Source: Lojkania enalia (taxonomy: Eukaryota > Ascomycota > Dothideomycetes > Pleosporales). Taken from it: a DNA stretch of 64,000 bases. Made by a program: the position numbers and the translations under genes. This document shows positions 48,880-60,386 of this stretch, in pieces (the first letter of the stretch is position 1; the number at the start of each line of letters is the position of its first letter). The stretch lies in contig ML986634.1 of the NCBI GenBank assembly GCA_010094045.1, positions 124,001 to 188,000 of the forward strand, given 5' to 3'. The notes beneath the pieces are model-generated. The model was not told where the DNA came from, searched no databases, and saw nothing but the letters and a program-made list of their open reading frames with translations.

Positions 48880-49360
48880 GGTACCTTCGCCTCGCCGGTT
48901 TCGAGACGACACTTCGACTGACAGTTAGCTTTTGTAGCGTATTCCTGTGTGCAATCCTAGAGGTTATGGCAAGCCTGGTAGCGGAGGCATCATTTCGTTG
49001 GCGCTCTGTTATGCCCGGGGGATTCAAATGACGGTTCACAAAATGGCGAAGTGTGGCAGAAGTTAAGGGGTTTTATATGTCGCGGCTTGGGGCTCACTCG
49101 CAGGGGAGTGGGTTAGGATCAGTAAGATTGTAGCTTAGAACCTGGACACTCTCATGCCCTACAATTTGGTCGATTTTTCTATTTTGAAAATGGGTTGTGC
49201 TTGCTTATGATGATGTCATTGCCCATGTTTTTAATACTGTTTTGGAAGGCCCGCGCTCCTAGTTTCTAAATGATAGCATGCAAATCTATCCGCTAATGCA
49301 ACTAACATGATGAATGCTTAGGTATTTTTCCATATAACTCCCGCCCCGCTTCATAAATGA
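48880..49360. other. Intergenic, actin 3' region
   Basis: A 481-bp stretch between the convergent actin and proteasome-chaperone genes. It holds their 3' untranslated regions; nothing else is visible. Confidence 0.45.
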
Positions 49361-50005
49361 TTATAGAACCGATAGAACTAAACCGACTAGCTGGCTGTAT
49401 TCCTCACGCCCCCTCATGTCCCTCTCTAATCCCATCCCCACGACGACCATGCGCTTCTCAGTCGCATCCCGCATTGTTATTAACGAAGCTATTTGCGTGG
49501 CGATAGTTTGGCCGAGTATGGAGAGCGCGGGTTGTGTGCCGCCGAGGATGGTGGTGGCGGTTAGGTGGTGCGAGGGGAGGAGGGTGGATGGGGGATTATC
49601 GTCATCTGAGTCTTGCTCGATGTAGGGGGTTGCTGTTAAGGTGTTGTCGGTGGCAGAGATGTCGAGGGGGATGTGGACCTGATGTGTATTGTTAGCATTG
49701 GATCCGAAGATTTGAGTTTTAGGAAAGGTTTGTGGTTTGTGGTGCATGTTTCGAGATGAGGCGAGAGAGAGGATGAAGGATGGAGGGATACGCACCCAGT
49801 GTGCCAAACGCCCTTTCTGAGAAACAGTTACCATGATCTTGTCAGAGAAGTAACGTGTCGTGGCTATCGTCTCTGTGCCGCGAATATATGCTAACGAGGA
49901 TTTCGTGGAGGCGGGGTAGGGAGTTGGTGTTACGTTGTACTCTTCCGGGGCCGGCATTGGGCGAATGAGCATTTGAGGAGTGGGGTATGGATTGGTTTGA
50001 ATCAT
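49361..50005 (-). CDS. Proteasome assembly chaperone 3-like protein
   Basis: Small chaperone that helps build the 20S alpha ring (PAC3/PSMG3 in animals, Irc25/Poc3 in yeast). Exons are 49796-50005 and 49361-49678; the 117-bp intron (GTGCGT to CATCAG, with a GCTAAC branch) joins RLAHW to VHIPLDISATDN. The intron is open in frame, so an unspliced reading would add 39 residues, but its splice signals are clear. The product is about 175 residues. Visible family pattern: SDKIMVTVSQKGRLAHW (the first strands), LTATTILGGTQPALSILGQTIA, and MVVVGMGLE near the end. It is head-to-head with the DHR1-type helicase, 209 bp apart. Poc4 relation is an alternative. Confidence 0.75.
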   Translation of the reverse strand: MIQTNPYPTPQMLIRPMPAPEEYNVTPTPYPASTKSSLAYIRGTETIATTRYFSDKIMVTVSQKGRLAHWVRIPPSFILSLASSRNMHHKPQTFPKTQIFGSNANNTHQVHIPLDISATDNTLTATPYIEQDSDDDNPPSTLLPSHHLTATTILGGTQPALSILGQTIATQIASLITMRDATEKRMVVVGMGLERDMRGREEYSQLVGLVLSVL

Positions 50006-50144
50006 TGACTATATACAACGAGCGTTCATGGATGCTGGCTGCTCGAGCTATGTGCTACTGAAGCTCTAATGCGCGGGGGCAGAATGCGCTGCACGCGCTT
50101 CACCGCCCTCGGCGAATCGACACCCGGCAGCGCCGATCCCCGCT

Positions 50145-50152
50145 AAAATTTT
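50145..50152. promoter_or_regulatory. AAAATTTT, candidate RRPE element
   Basis: Palindromic AAAATTTT in the 209-bp gap between the proteasome chaperone and ribosome-biogenesis helicase genes, 63 bp upstream of the helicase ATG. It matches the core of the ribosomal RNA processing element known upstream of yeast and fungal ribosome-biogenesis genes. Short AT strings occur by chance. Confidence 0.3.
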
Positions 50153-50214
50153 GTGGACATGTATTGTCCTCAAATAATATAGTAGAATATCGCAAACCGT
50201 CAATTTCCTTCACG

Positions 50215-53200
50215 ATGCCGAAATTTGTAGGTAGGCAGCGGAAACACAAGGCCCTCGCACGGCAGAAGGCAAATAGTGCGCCTACAGATAAGGGTGCAGA
50301 TGATGCGAATGCAGTGGAGATTCTGCCGAGGGAGCAGAGGGAGAGAGAGGAGAGGAAGAGGGAGATGAGGGAGGATATGAAGAGTGGAACGGGCAAAGCA
50401 AGTGCGAAGAAGAAGAAGAGGTTGGATAGATATATTGTATGTTCTTCCCCTCCCATTTCACTATGTTTCTAGTTGGTATTTCGGTGTGTTCTGGATGGCG
50501 TGGAATGGAATGGAATGGCAGTGCTAACTTGTGCGATGAATAGGAAACAAAGCTCAAGAAAGAAGAGAACCTCGCGCTGTTGAAGAAATTGGCAACGCAG
50601 AAGGTGGATACGAGTCTATTCCAGAGCTCGAAGAAACTTGGGAGTCGGCGGGAGACGAAGAGGGAGGTGTTGAGGAGGGCGTTGGCGGAAAAGAGGATGG
50701 GAGTAGATGTTGAGAGAAATGAGGGGCTATTGTTTGAGGAGATGGGAGCACGGGAGGCGGAATCGGAGAGTAGAGGTGGGAGTGAGAGTGAGGGCGAGCC
50801 ATCGGTAATGGCATCGGGGAATGGTTTTACAGACGCGAAGCGTACGTCACAAAGACGTGAACGATCTCCGTCCAAGCTTATCGAATCAGTGAGGCAAGAG
50901 ACGATTGCACCGCCATCGAATACGAATAATTTTCAGGGTGCTGGGTTATTCGGAAGTGGATTGAAGAGACCGTTAGAGCTGGATGAGTCTGGGAAGCCAA
51001 TAATACGAATGAGAAAGAGGCAGAGAACACAGAAGAAGCCAATGATAATAGAAGGTGTTGAGTGGGAAGGTTTCAGCGCGGACGAGGAGCCAGACATTGA
51101 CGGCGAGGACATTGGCGCAGACTCACAAGAAATTCAATCTTCAGTTTCAGCATCGGGGGATTCGGAAGAGGACGGGTCCGGAGAGGACAATGATGAATCA
51201 GAATCCACTTCTGAGGCCTCTGGGAGTGAGTCTGATGAAGATGATGATAGTGATACGAGTATGGAAGAGGATTCAAAGACGGTGCGGAAGGCACGGTCCT
51301 CAGCATTCAAGGCTTGGGCAACACAGCAGAGAAATGAGGTCATTGGATTCACTCCCAGTACAAACCTAGAATATGCAATACCACCAAAGCCAGCGAGTTT
51401 CACGCCTCGAGCGCCAGAAATGGATCCTTTACCGCCCGAACTCGAAACTAATAGCACAACCGATGCTACAAGAAAGGCCTTTAGTGTCGTGGTGGAGCGA
51501 TCTACGGAGATACAAGAAGCAAGGATGCAACTCCCAGTTGTGGCTGAGGAACAAAAGATAATGGAGGCTATCCACAACAATGACGTGGTAGTAGTTTGGG
51601 GTGCCACTGGTAGTGGCAAGACCACGCAGGTGCCGCAGTTTCTCTATGAAGCTGGATATGGCGCACCAGATGGCCCAACTCCAGGCATGATTGGTGTCAC
51701 GCAGCCTAGACGAGTGGCGGCTGTTAGTATGTCTAAACGTGTAGGTGACGAACTAGGCGATGCGGGTGACAAAGTTGCGTATCAGATTCGTTTCGATACT
51801 TCGACAAGCACCAAAACAGCCATCAAATTCATGACGGATGGTGTACTGCTTCGAGAAATATCACAAGACTTTGTTTTGACCAAGTATTCGGCGATTGTCA
51901 TAGATGAAGCTCACGAAAGAAGTGTTAACACCGATCTATTGATCGGCATGCTGAGTAGGATTGTCGATCTTCGCGCTCAAATGGCAAAAGAATGCCCGAA
52001 GAATAAGCCACTCAAGCTTGTTATAATGTCCGCTACACTAAAGATTTCTGATTTTACAGAGAACAAGCGAGTCTTCCGCCATGGACCCCTACCATTGCTG
52101 AAAGTGGAGGGTCGACAGTTTGCTGTTTCAAGCCATTTTGCTCGTCGGACACAGCAGGACTATGTTGAAGAAGCATTCCGGAAGATATGCCGAGGTCATC
52201 GAAAGTTACCTCTAGGTGGTATGCTGGTATTCCTCACAGGACAAAACGAGATTTCATATTTGGCAAAGAGGCTCAAGCAGGCGTTTGCCTCGACTCAAAT
52301 TGAAGAGGCCAAAGCCGGGAAGGTTCGAGTTTCACCAGCAGAATTATCACTAGAAATAGATGATATCGAATTAGGGAGGAAGACGGAGGACTACGAAGAC
52401 AATGACGGTTCGGATTCCGACTACTCCATTATGGGCCTAGACGATGGGGATGACAAGGAGTTTGACATTGGCGAAGAACAGGCCGTGTCTACCGTCATGA
52501 AAGTCCATATACTTCCTCTCTACTCTCAGCTACCCACGAGCCAGCAACTTCGTGTATTCGAACCACCTCCGGAGGGCTCTAGGCTTATTGTTCTTGCAAC
52601 AAACATTGCGGAGACCAGTCTTACAATCCCCGGCATAAGATATGTCTTTGATTCTGGCCGGGTCAAAGAAAGAAAATACGACATTCTTACAGGAGTACAA
52701 AGCTTCGAAGTAGGATGGATCAGCAAGGCGAGTGCTAATCAGCGGGCTGGTCGTGCCGGGCGAACAGGTCCTGGACACTGCTATCGGCTGTACTCATCGG
52801 CGGTCTTTGAGCGGGATTTTGAAGAGTCCGCGGCTCCGGAGATCTCGCGGACGCCTCTTGAGGCCGTTGTCCTCCAGCTGAAGAGCATGGGTGCTCCAGT
52901 CGCCAACTTCCCGTTCCCGACTCCACCAGATCGCGAGAGCCTCCAAAAGGCTGAGAATCTATTGTCATATCTGGGAGCACTTTCTCCTGATGGAAAAGTG
53001 ACAAAGCTAGGCAATGAGCTCTCGCTTTATCCTCTGAATCCGCGATATGCTCGCATGCTGGTAATGGGCATTGCTCAGGATCTTGCGGCTGAGACTGTTG
53101 CGCTGGTGGCTTCGCTATCAGTTCCGGAACTTATCATACCCGAAAGCAAGCTCGGTTTGCGCGACGTGCCACATCAGCAATCTGAAATCCGCACTAAGAG

Positions 53201-54065
53201 AGACAACCTCGAAGCAGAAGAGCGATCAAGGCTAAGAAAAGCTTACAATGTCGCTCAAGCAAGGCTTGCGCTCAATGCCAAACAAAGTGACTGCATAAAG
53301 CTCAATAACGCCGTCTGCGCATACGCACACGAAGTAGATTCACAAGCTTTCTGCGACGACATTTTCCTAAATTCCAAGGCTATGCATGAAGCCACCCAAC
53401 TTCGCGGACAGCTGACCGCAATCATCCGCTCCCACAGACCCACAGCCATCGCTTCCTACGACCCTAGGCTCCCCGCCCCCTCAGGAAAAACAGTGAACAT
53501 CTTAACCCAAATCTGCGCAGCCGGCTTTATCGACCAAATAGCCATGCGCGCCGACCTTGCTCCCGTTCCCCCCAATCTCCCCCGAAAACCAAAGACCGCG
53601 ATCGACGTACCCTACATCACACTCTTCCCATTACAGCTAGGATCCCATCGAAAGAATCATCCGACGGAGCAGTATGTGTATATACACCCCTCGTCACTAC
53701 TTGCCCGGATAGCCCCAGCACAACTTCCCGGGTTTATCATCTATTCCCATTTACAAAAGGCGGCGCCGTCTACAGTTTCAGAACTCAGGATACCAAAGAC
53801 AAGATTGCATCCGTTGACACCTGTGACGAGGCCTCAGATTGTGAATATTGCACTTGGAACCCCGCTATTAGCTGCTAGTAAGCCGAAGGGGAAGATTGTG
53901 GATCTGGAAATGGGAAAGAGTGGGGAGGAGAGGCGGGAGTGTGAAGTTGAGTTTAGCCTTGTGGGCGAGAAGGGGAGGCAGGGGTGGGGTATGGGCGTAA
54001 GGAGGGTGGTGCAGAGAAGGGATAAAAGGGAAGGAGGTTGGGTTGTTGAGAAGGTGGTAGGTTAG
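50215..54065 (+). CDS. ECM16: DEAH-box RNA helicase, Dhr1/Ecm16 type (18S rRNA processing)
   Basis: Nucleolar helicase that unwinds U3 snoRNA from pre-18S rRNA. Exons are 50215-50436 and 50544-54065; intron 107 bp, GTATGT to AATAG. The product is about 1247 residues, close to the yeast length. The basic N-terminus (KFVGRQRKHKALARQK) and a long acidic Ser/Glu/Asp stretch (about residues 240-330) are typical nucleolar features. Helicase motifs: I GATGSGKTTQVPQF, Ia TQPRRVAA, II DEAHERS, III MSATLK, IV MLVFLTGQ, V TNIAETSLTIPGIRYV, VI QRAGRAGRTGPG. The HA2, OB-fold and C-terminal part follow (for example LSYLGALSPDGKVTKLG and YIHPSS). A second acidic insert lies between motifs IV and V (DDGDDKEFDIGEE), typical for Dhr1. 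Confidence 0.95.
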
Positions 54066-54852
54066 GAGGAAGTTGGTGGGATCGGTTGATTGATACCCTT
54101 CATATTGGATTACAGTCAGACTGCATAGTAAAATAAAATACCCTACTTAAGCATGAATGGATAATAGGAACTTTGTACGGTGACAAAGTGGATATAATGT
54201 TTAGTCTCCCCCGGATTGCTGTCACCTCTAATCCCATGACTCTACATACAATCGTAGTCACGCTATATCCCCTAGTTACTAAGGAGCTATGTATCACATA
54301 TCCTTAAAGCCGCTTCGCCTCCTTATCACAGTATTCTCCTTCAGCCACGTGGAGTCCTTCCTACAAGAGTAATAGTATTTTTGCAACAGAAATATTGGCG
54401 CATTGGGTTGATCTTCAGGCTCTTATGAGGACATGGAGCTAGGCAATAACCTAAAGCAAGCATTTTTTGGTTTACAACGCAAAAGCACCCCGCTTTGTAG
54501 CAGAGAGAGACGGCATACTGTATGTGAGGTGTCCGCCTACCAGGTGACTTAATGCCAATATCTTGTGCTTACAAGAGGTACGCATATAAATGCGTACATC
54601 TTTGGAGCTTATCTAAATGCACAAAACACTAAACGCCAAGGCAATTGGGAATTTGGTTCTAACACAATACAGCCACCATGAACAAATATTTGACTCTCTA
54701 CGCCATCAAATAACAACTCTTAGATTCTTGACCATTTGGATCGTTTCTATTTATGGAAAGTTTGATTAAGCTTGCTCCAAATCACACAACTGTTCAACAG
54801 AGACTCATCCTTAGACCTTCACAGCAGCGATAATGGGCTCACCACTTCCGCC
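54066..54852. other. Intergenic, start of the decaying right end
   Basis: A 787-bp stretch with no gene. Base composition becomes more AT-rich from here on. Confidence 0.4.
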
Positions 54853-55607
54853 CTAAATCAATACAGCAGCATCTTCCCCCGGCTGCATTACCGACTTTGG
54901 GGCCGGAAGCGGCATCGTCATGTTTCCGCCAGCCCACTCCCCGATCTTCATAACATTCGTAACCACATTGCGATGCTTGAGTTTCTTTCCCTTATTTGGC
55001 CCTTTTCCAATTTTGATTATCTCCTCGGCTCCCTGATATAGCACGACCAAGATGTCATATGGCTCTGCTTCCGCCCTATCGGATTCGATCCTTATTTCCC
55101 TGTCATTAGCATCCGGTAGATACGCCAATCCAGAGCAGACTGCATGGATCTTGCTTGCCGCACAACATTCGGAACGTCAACCATGCCCCCAGCGCTAGAG
55201 CCGTCTGCCACGCCGTTGACCACAACTTGTGGAGTGAACAAGTTGGAACACTTCCATTTCTTGGCATAGGTTCGCTGGCGCTGGTCCCAGGCTGCACTGG
55301 CATAAGTATCCTTCCAGCCGAGATGGTCGAAAATTATAACGTTGTAAGTTAAAAGGAGGAGATTGGGGCTATTGACCGCATTGTGGATGGTAGGGACTGC
55401 AGGAGGACAGGCTTTGCAGCCTTGGGATTAGAATAACTCCACGACTGCGAGGGGGTCGAAGCTGATAAAGCAGGCAGCGGTGTGTTTGTGATTGGGGTCA
55501 TCACCGATAGGGTGTCCGTCTGGGCCAAGATCAACGGAACATACTAGAGGTGGTACATTCTTTCGTCGAAAGAGTTTTCGAACATTGTCAGCAATGATGG
55601 CAGCCAT
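54853..55607 (-). pseudogene. DUF1223 protein gene with one nonsense codon and one frameshift
   Basis: DUF1223 proteins have a thioredoxin-like fold; their role is unclear. From ATG 55607 the frame reads MAAIIADNVRKLFRRKN, then FISFDPLAVVELF, and TAA at 55428 exactly where relatives have Gln (FQSQG). It continues SQGCKACPPAVP with the CxxC-like active site, HLGWKDTYAS, WDQRQRTYAKKW and FTPQVVVNGVADGS, all family blocks. Near 55130 the frame moves by one base to reach YLPDANDREIRIESD and runs to 54853. One C-to-T change (CAA to TAA) and one indel therefore break an otherwise well-kept gene, which implies recent loss. An intron cannot remove the stop because flanking residues align without a gap. 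Confidence 0.72.
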
Positions 55608-57236
55608 TTCGAAGAAAGAATAGAATTCAGCCCAGTAAAAATGAAACGCAGAACACGGAATTGGGGATCGGGGTGGTTCCGAAGGCCTTAGGAATGTCTA
55701 GCTATAATGCTCATTAGGTTGGAGTTGCAATTATACACATCCTGTTGGCGTGATATTCGACCATCCTTACATAGACCTGTTAGGAATGGTACTTTCAATA
55801 GCACCGCCTATTTCTAGCATTAACAAAACCTTCGAGCGTTGAAATCAGGTTTTTCTCTTCAATGGAACTAGTCATCACAACCGTTAATTAAAATAGTCGA
55901 TGTGACCAATAAAAGTATAAAACATCCCTGTCTAATAACGGGTGGCAATTGAAGCCGATATATGTACTCCTTCCTTTATTAGAAGTTTTGTTGCTCCTCT
56001 TCCGCATATATTGAGGTGGAGTGGACGCTCACCTTGCACAACGGAACTTCATTTGGTAAACTATCCTTATCATTGATGAACTACATTCCCCGAAAGCAGG
56101 AATTTGGCTTGCACTGGTAAATTATCCTAGCAAGATCGTTATAACGTAAGATAGTTGTGGCAGATTTACCTACGAACGTAAGCACTAGTTCCGCTAACAC
56201 GCCAAACCGACTAGCATCCTGCGAGATGCTCTAGCTAGCCTATCCCAAAACAATTTTCTCCCGGTCTATCGTTGTTTTTAAAAGAACGGATGCGAGGTCT
56301 AATTCATGTAAAGATGCTGGGTGGTTAGAATTTTACAGCTCGATTGACTTATCTAGGAACTCGTTCTGCACAAGCTTCACTATTTAGTTTTTATTTGAGA
56401 GACGAACAACCTACAATCTTTAGCCACTATGTTGATATGATATTCTACTTACGTAATATCCCAATTCTCTTGTATTTGAGCCACCAAGTTGTCTTTATTG
56501 GATATTATAACGTTCTGTGGAGCAAGATACAAATTGAGCAATAGCCTCGATATGGCGGGTCGGGAGAGTAGATAGTATATAGCTCCTTGATCCTTAATAT
56601 ATAGCAATCAAAGTAGTTCTCCTCTTCTATCTTAATACCTTATAGATATTAATATGTAGGATATAGTCTATGCTAGCAAGGTTAATGCTTAAAATCTTAT
56701 AATAGTGGAGGTTGTAGTCTTATCGAGTAATTGCCTAGGACAAAATATTGTTGAAATCATAGGCTGCGATCTAGGTTCTTGCATGCTTAAATTCCGAAGA
56801 TCTGTCATAGGAATCAATCTTTAGGGAATTGGTTGTCTGTTTCTCAGGTGGTTATCTAACTGAACGGCAGAGGCATCCATGATGCGATGCTAGAGGAAAA
56901 CTCCCAGATGCAAAGTAGCAAGTTTCTCTTTGTGAAGTGAAGAAACCGGAAATATAGTCATGCAAGCTTCACTTTCCAAGAAAAGAAATTTTTTTTGATG
57001 AACGCTTAGCTAGGAATAAATCATACCAATTTATTTCTATCCACTTGCAAGGCGAAAACACATGAAGGAACTTGACGGGCTCGGAGAGGGTTTACCTTCG
57101 TAAAGGCACTCGATTTCACTTCGTGTTGCGAGCATCATCTACTTATGATCTTGCAAAATAACGCGACCGCTTAAAGTTCTCCAGGTCAGCAAAGTTTTTA
57201 AATTTCCACCACTCCCTGCATAATAGGGGAGTCCTT
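55608..57236. other. AT-rich region without recognisable genes
   Basis: A 1.6-kb stretch. Part of it (56560-56720) is rich in TATA, ATAT and TTAA strings similar to the RIP-mutated sequence further right. No open frame has protein character. Confidence 0.4.
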
Positions 57237-57237
57237 C

Positions 57238-57475
57238 CTAGCAGGTTAGACTCTGTGGGACCGCGTTGAGCCGGAAGACTAGGTATAGGAGTAGTGGCAA
57301 GTCCTCAATCTAGGAGGTTGACTACTAGATACAGCTTTGAGCCAAAACGATTGGACATTGGCAATGTTACTAATTCCAAACACTTTTGACAGAATCCGTG
57401 ACTTCTCCATCTAGTAAGTTGGATAATGGGAATGGCCTTAAGCCGGGCAATCTGGATATTGGCAATTTTCCCAGT
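57238..57475. repeat. Three diverged direct repeats of about 60-65 bp
   Basis: Units at about 57238-57298, 57312-57376 and 57412-57472 share a core: AGxAGGTTxxA at the left, a TTGAGCC or TTAAGCC block in the middle, and GGxxATTGGCAAT at the right (last two units best). On the minus strand the last two units share a peptide pattern (IAN-[V/I]-Q, then LKA, then R-x-R), so this may be a relic of a repeat protein. Identity is low. Confidence 0.3.
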
Positions 57476-57794
57476 CCTAGAGATGCAAGCGGCGTTGATT
57501 TGTTGGGTGGATTACGTTCCCGCCGGAGAACGACACCAAGGTTCATATGAGCGAGACACGGCTTAGCACGATAAATCTCAGCTACTAAACAACATCCATG
57601 CTCCAAAAAGAATCTTAGAATCCAAAGTCCGCTTAGTAGCTCAATTGTGATATGTTGGATTCAGTTAGATGGCTTACCCGGTAGAGTCTCACAATGAAAC
57701 TTTCGGTAGATTAAAAATTCCAAATAGAGTTGCATTTCCCATAAACTGAAGCCTAAACCCAATGTATTCAAACAAGTTCCAAATGACCATTCAG

Positions 57795-58261
57795 AAATCG
57801 AAATGTCGCAATTAGTCCTTTAATATCACGTCACCCAATTGTCTCCTTCTGTGAGCCTTCTGCTCAAGGTTATCCCGCTTATTCTTTCTCGAAAAGCCAT
57901 TTCTAGCTCTATCGCATTCGGAATGGCGACACAGGAATCCCTAATGGCCCTCCTGTTTCCCCCTGTGGTGACAGTGGAGCTTGTACATGCGGGTAAACTG
58001 TTCGTTGCAGGCCTGGAAGGTGCATGAATGGACATTCCCGGTTTCAATATGGAAGGAAAGGTTGTTTGAAACCTATTTTGAGATGCAATCATTACCAGGA
58101 GCCAGGGTAGTGATTGTAGAATCATTTACGTAAACATTTCTGCATACCAGGGCTGCTTGATCGTAAGTATTTTTGAATATAGTTGGCTGAGAATGCTCCG
58201 GTCTCATGACGAAAGGATTTGCATTACGTATAGGCCCTACCGAGCGATTTCCCGTATTCAA
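57795..58261 (-). pseudogene. C2H2 zinc-finger gene relic
   Basis: One minus-strand frame from 58261 is readable to about 57817 with stops at 58073 and 57941. It contains HSCTFQACNEQFTRMYKLHCHH, a C2H2 finger with the normal Phe/Leu spacing, and after the second stop FLCRHSECDRARNGFSRKNKRDNLEQKAH, which matches the second finger of fungal proteins (C-x5-C, GFSRK, and a final His; the expected first His is Asn). Both stops are TAG. It may have been a transcription factor. The 5' part before 58261 is not found. The frame has no indel in this part. Confidence 0.52.
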
Positions 58262-60386
58262 AAATATTGCAAGGGAATCGTGATTATTACTGTCTAATTT
58301 CTGGTTACTTTGCCTTGTAGGATGAATACCAAGTAGATTTGAAGTCTAGATATCTAGGGCTATGATGTTGGGTTAGGCGTCCTGTCTCGAACTAGAGGAA
58401 TAGGTCTCGTCTGTACGAGGGAAATAGCTAGATTCCTAGGGTGGAGGTTTCAACGAGAACTAACGTTTATATTTTTGCATTACATTTGTATTACCGTTGG
58501 ATTTATGTAGGCTTAGAGAATGTCGCGCGTCAGGGAGCATCAATTGCTGAGGCAAATATTGATGTATTGAAGGAGGGTAAGTGGCCTGCTTCGGCAGAAG
58601 CTGGCGATGGCGAGACTATATAGGCCTGAAAACAGACCAACTATAATAGGATAGTAGAAACATGTGATAGAGAATGCAGTCTTGTTCGTGGACACTCTCT
58701 GGAAGCTCAGTCTAGGAATATAGGGATCCTTCCCAGTTACAAGTCCACGAGCAGAAATCGGAAATTTGCTAGAAGATCAGATTATGTAATGAAGACGCGT
58801 GTGTCATCGTATGCGCCCCCACTCATGCTTGCTAGTTCCATTGGTATTTCTGCCGCAAGCAGCATATCCTAAGACTTACGTACTATTTAGAAGATTCAAA
58901 TTCTGATCAAAGCTCACCCATAAAGGCTCCAGTGATATATTATGGGAGACATGATTGGGAGCAGTATTCGTGAGAGAAGGAAAGATCGAAGAGAGCGTCG
59001 AGTCCTCTAAATTCCTTAACAGCCGATGCCTTCATTGTTGGGCGGATCCGATGCTTACAGCGTCGAATAGCAAACTCATAGCTCGATCGAGAGAAAGGCC
59101 CTCGCCGTATTAGCTTGCGAATTTAGCGTATATAATCATAGCCTCACAATGTCAGTTGGCCATATAAAAGTGATCTATTGTTAACGGTGACGATTCATAT
59201 ATTGCTAAGGGAGGTAAGTCTGAGAATGTGCCTTTATACTTTGAGTTATATTACGCTAAGTCCTGATTAACCCCAACTCTGGTAGGGATAATTTGCCCTT
59301 CGCACATGTGATAGCCAACGACAGACGAGAGCGGCCCCTTGTCAGGAATGTGGGGCAAAATGTGACTGAATCACTGGTTGGCTCGAGGAAGTCACCTTAG
59401 CTATAGGATAGTTTTACATTGATTGTGTTGTATTCGCTTCTGAGGCCGAATAGTCTTTCGACTACCAAATCTATTGAAAGGTAAAGCAGCAATCTAACAC
59501 AAGAGGAAGGGCAAAGTTTGGCCCTTCCGAACAAATACAGAATACCAATTTACCCACTAATAACGACTGGAGGCATCGGATCTTTCTACTTCCAACATGC
59601 TACAAGTTTTTTAGCGTCCCTAGTCCAACATTTAGGGGGCCGCCGCATAACTTAAGGGAGGTCCTCCTCATAAGATTTTATTTCTCAGCTTAAAAAAAAA
59701 AACCATTATCAATAAGAGTATGAATATTCGAAGGCGAGTGCCCCCGCGTGTCGCAAGTGCCCATCCTACGTCTCCCTCTTTCACTTTGCTTAGGGGAGGC
59801 GGTCTACCTAATCTTCGATCACGCCCTTGTAACATCGATTACAATTAGCAAGAGAAATTTTTTTCCTTACTTGTCAGCGCTCCATCTCTATTCCTATTGC
59901 TTTTGCCTAACTCTAGAACTTGCGCTGCGGTAGAGACTGTCTTACCCGCGAAGCACACGTGACTTCCTATTAAGCACGTGACCTTCCGGAGTAGTCACTA
60001 ATGGAGGACTTAAATATCGCGCTCCTCCCACTTTCACCTGTTCCTTCCTTCCTATATATCCCATAGACTTACCTACCGGCCGTACCAAAACGCCCATGGG
60101 ACTCGATATTCGAGCACAATCTCACGACCAATACCCACACTAGCAGCATGTGGGCCGCCTACCGACCGTACGAACGATTCGACTGTTGATCTACCTCCCC
60201 TTCATTGGGATAGTGTACAGTAGGTACAAAGCGTATATCCCGCGCGCCCGGGACTCTACACTAGTGTTTTCCTAAAAAGTACCCCGCTAATTATATGGTT
60301 CCTACGCACATAGGGTTCTTGCGCACCCGCACCAACACGCGTATCCACCAAATAATCGCGATTTCTCTCCACACCAACTATTTAAT
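58262..60386. other. Gene-poor region upstream of the transposon block
   Basis: A 2.1-kb stretch. Short open frames (for example 58441-58623 on the plus strand) show no domain. A run of eleven A lies at about 59692-59702. The last 150 bp before 60387 are CG-normal and may be the 5' leader of the first transposase; I could not find its terminal inverted repeat. Confidence 0.35.

Noticed and set aside
58441..58623. 60-codon plus-strand open frame with a coherent C-terminal half
   Set aside because: Too short, no relatives recognised, surrounded by non-coding sequence.
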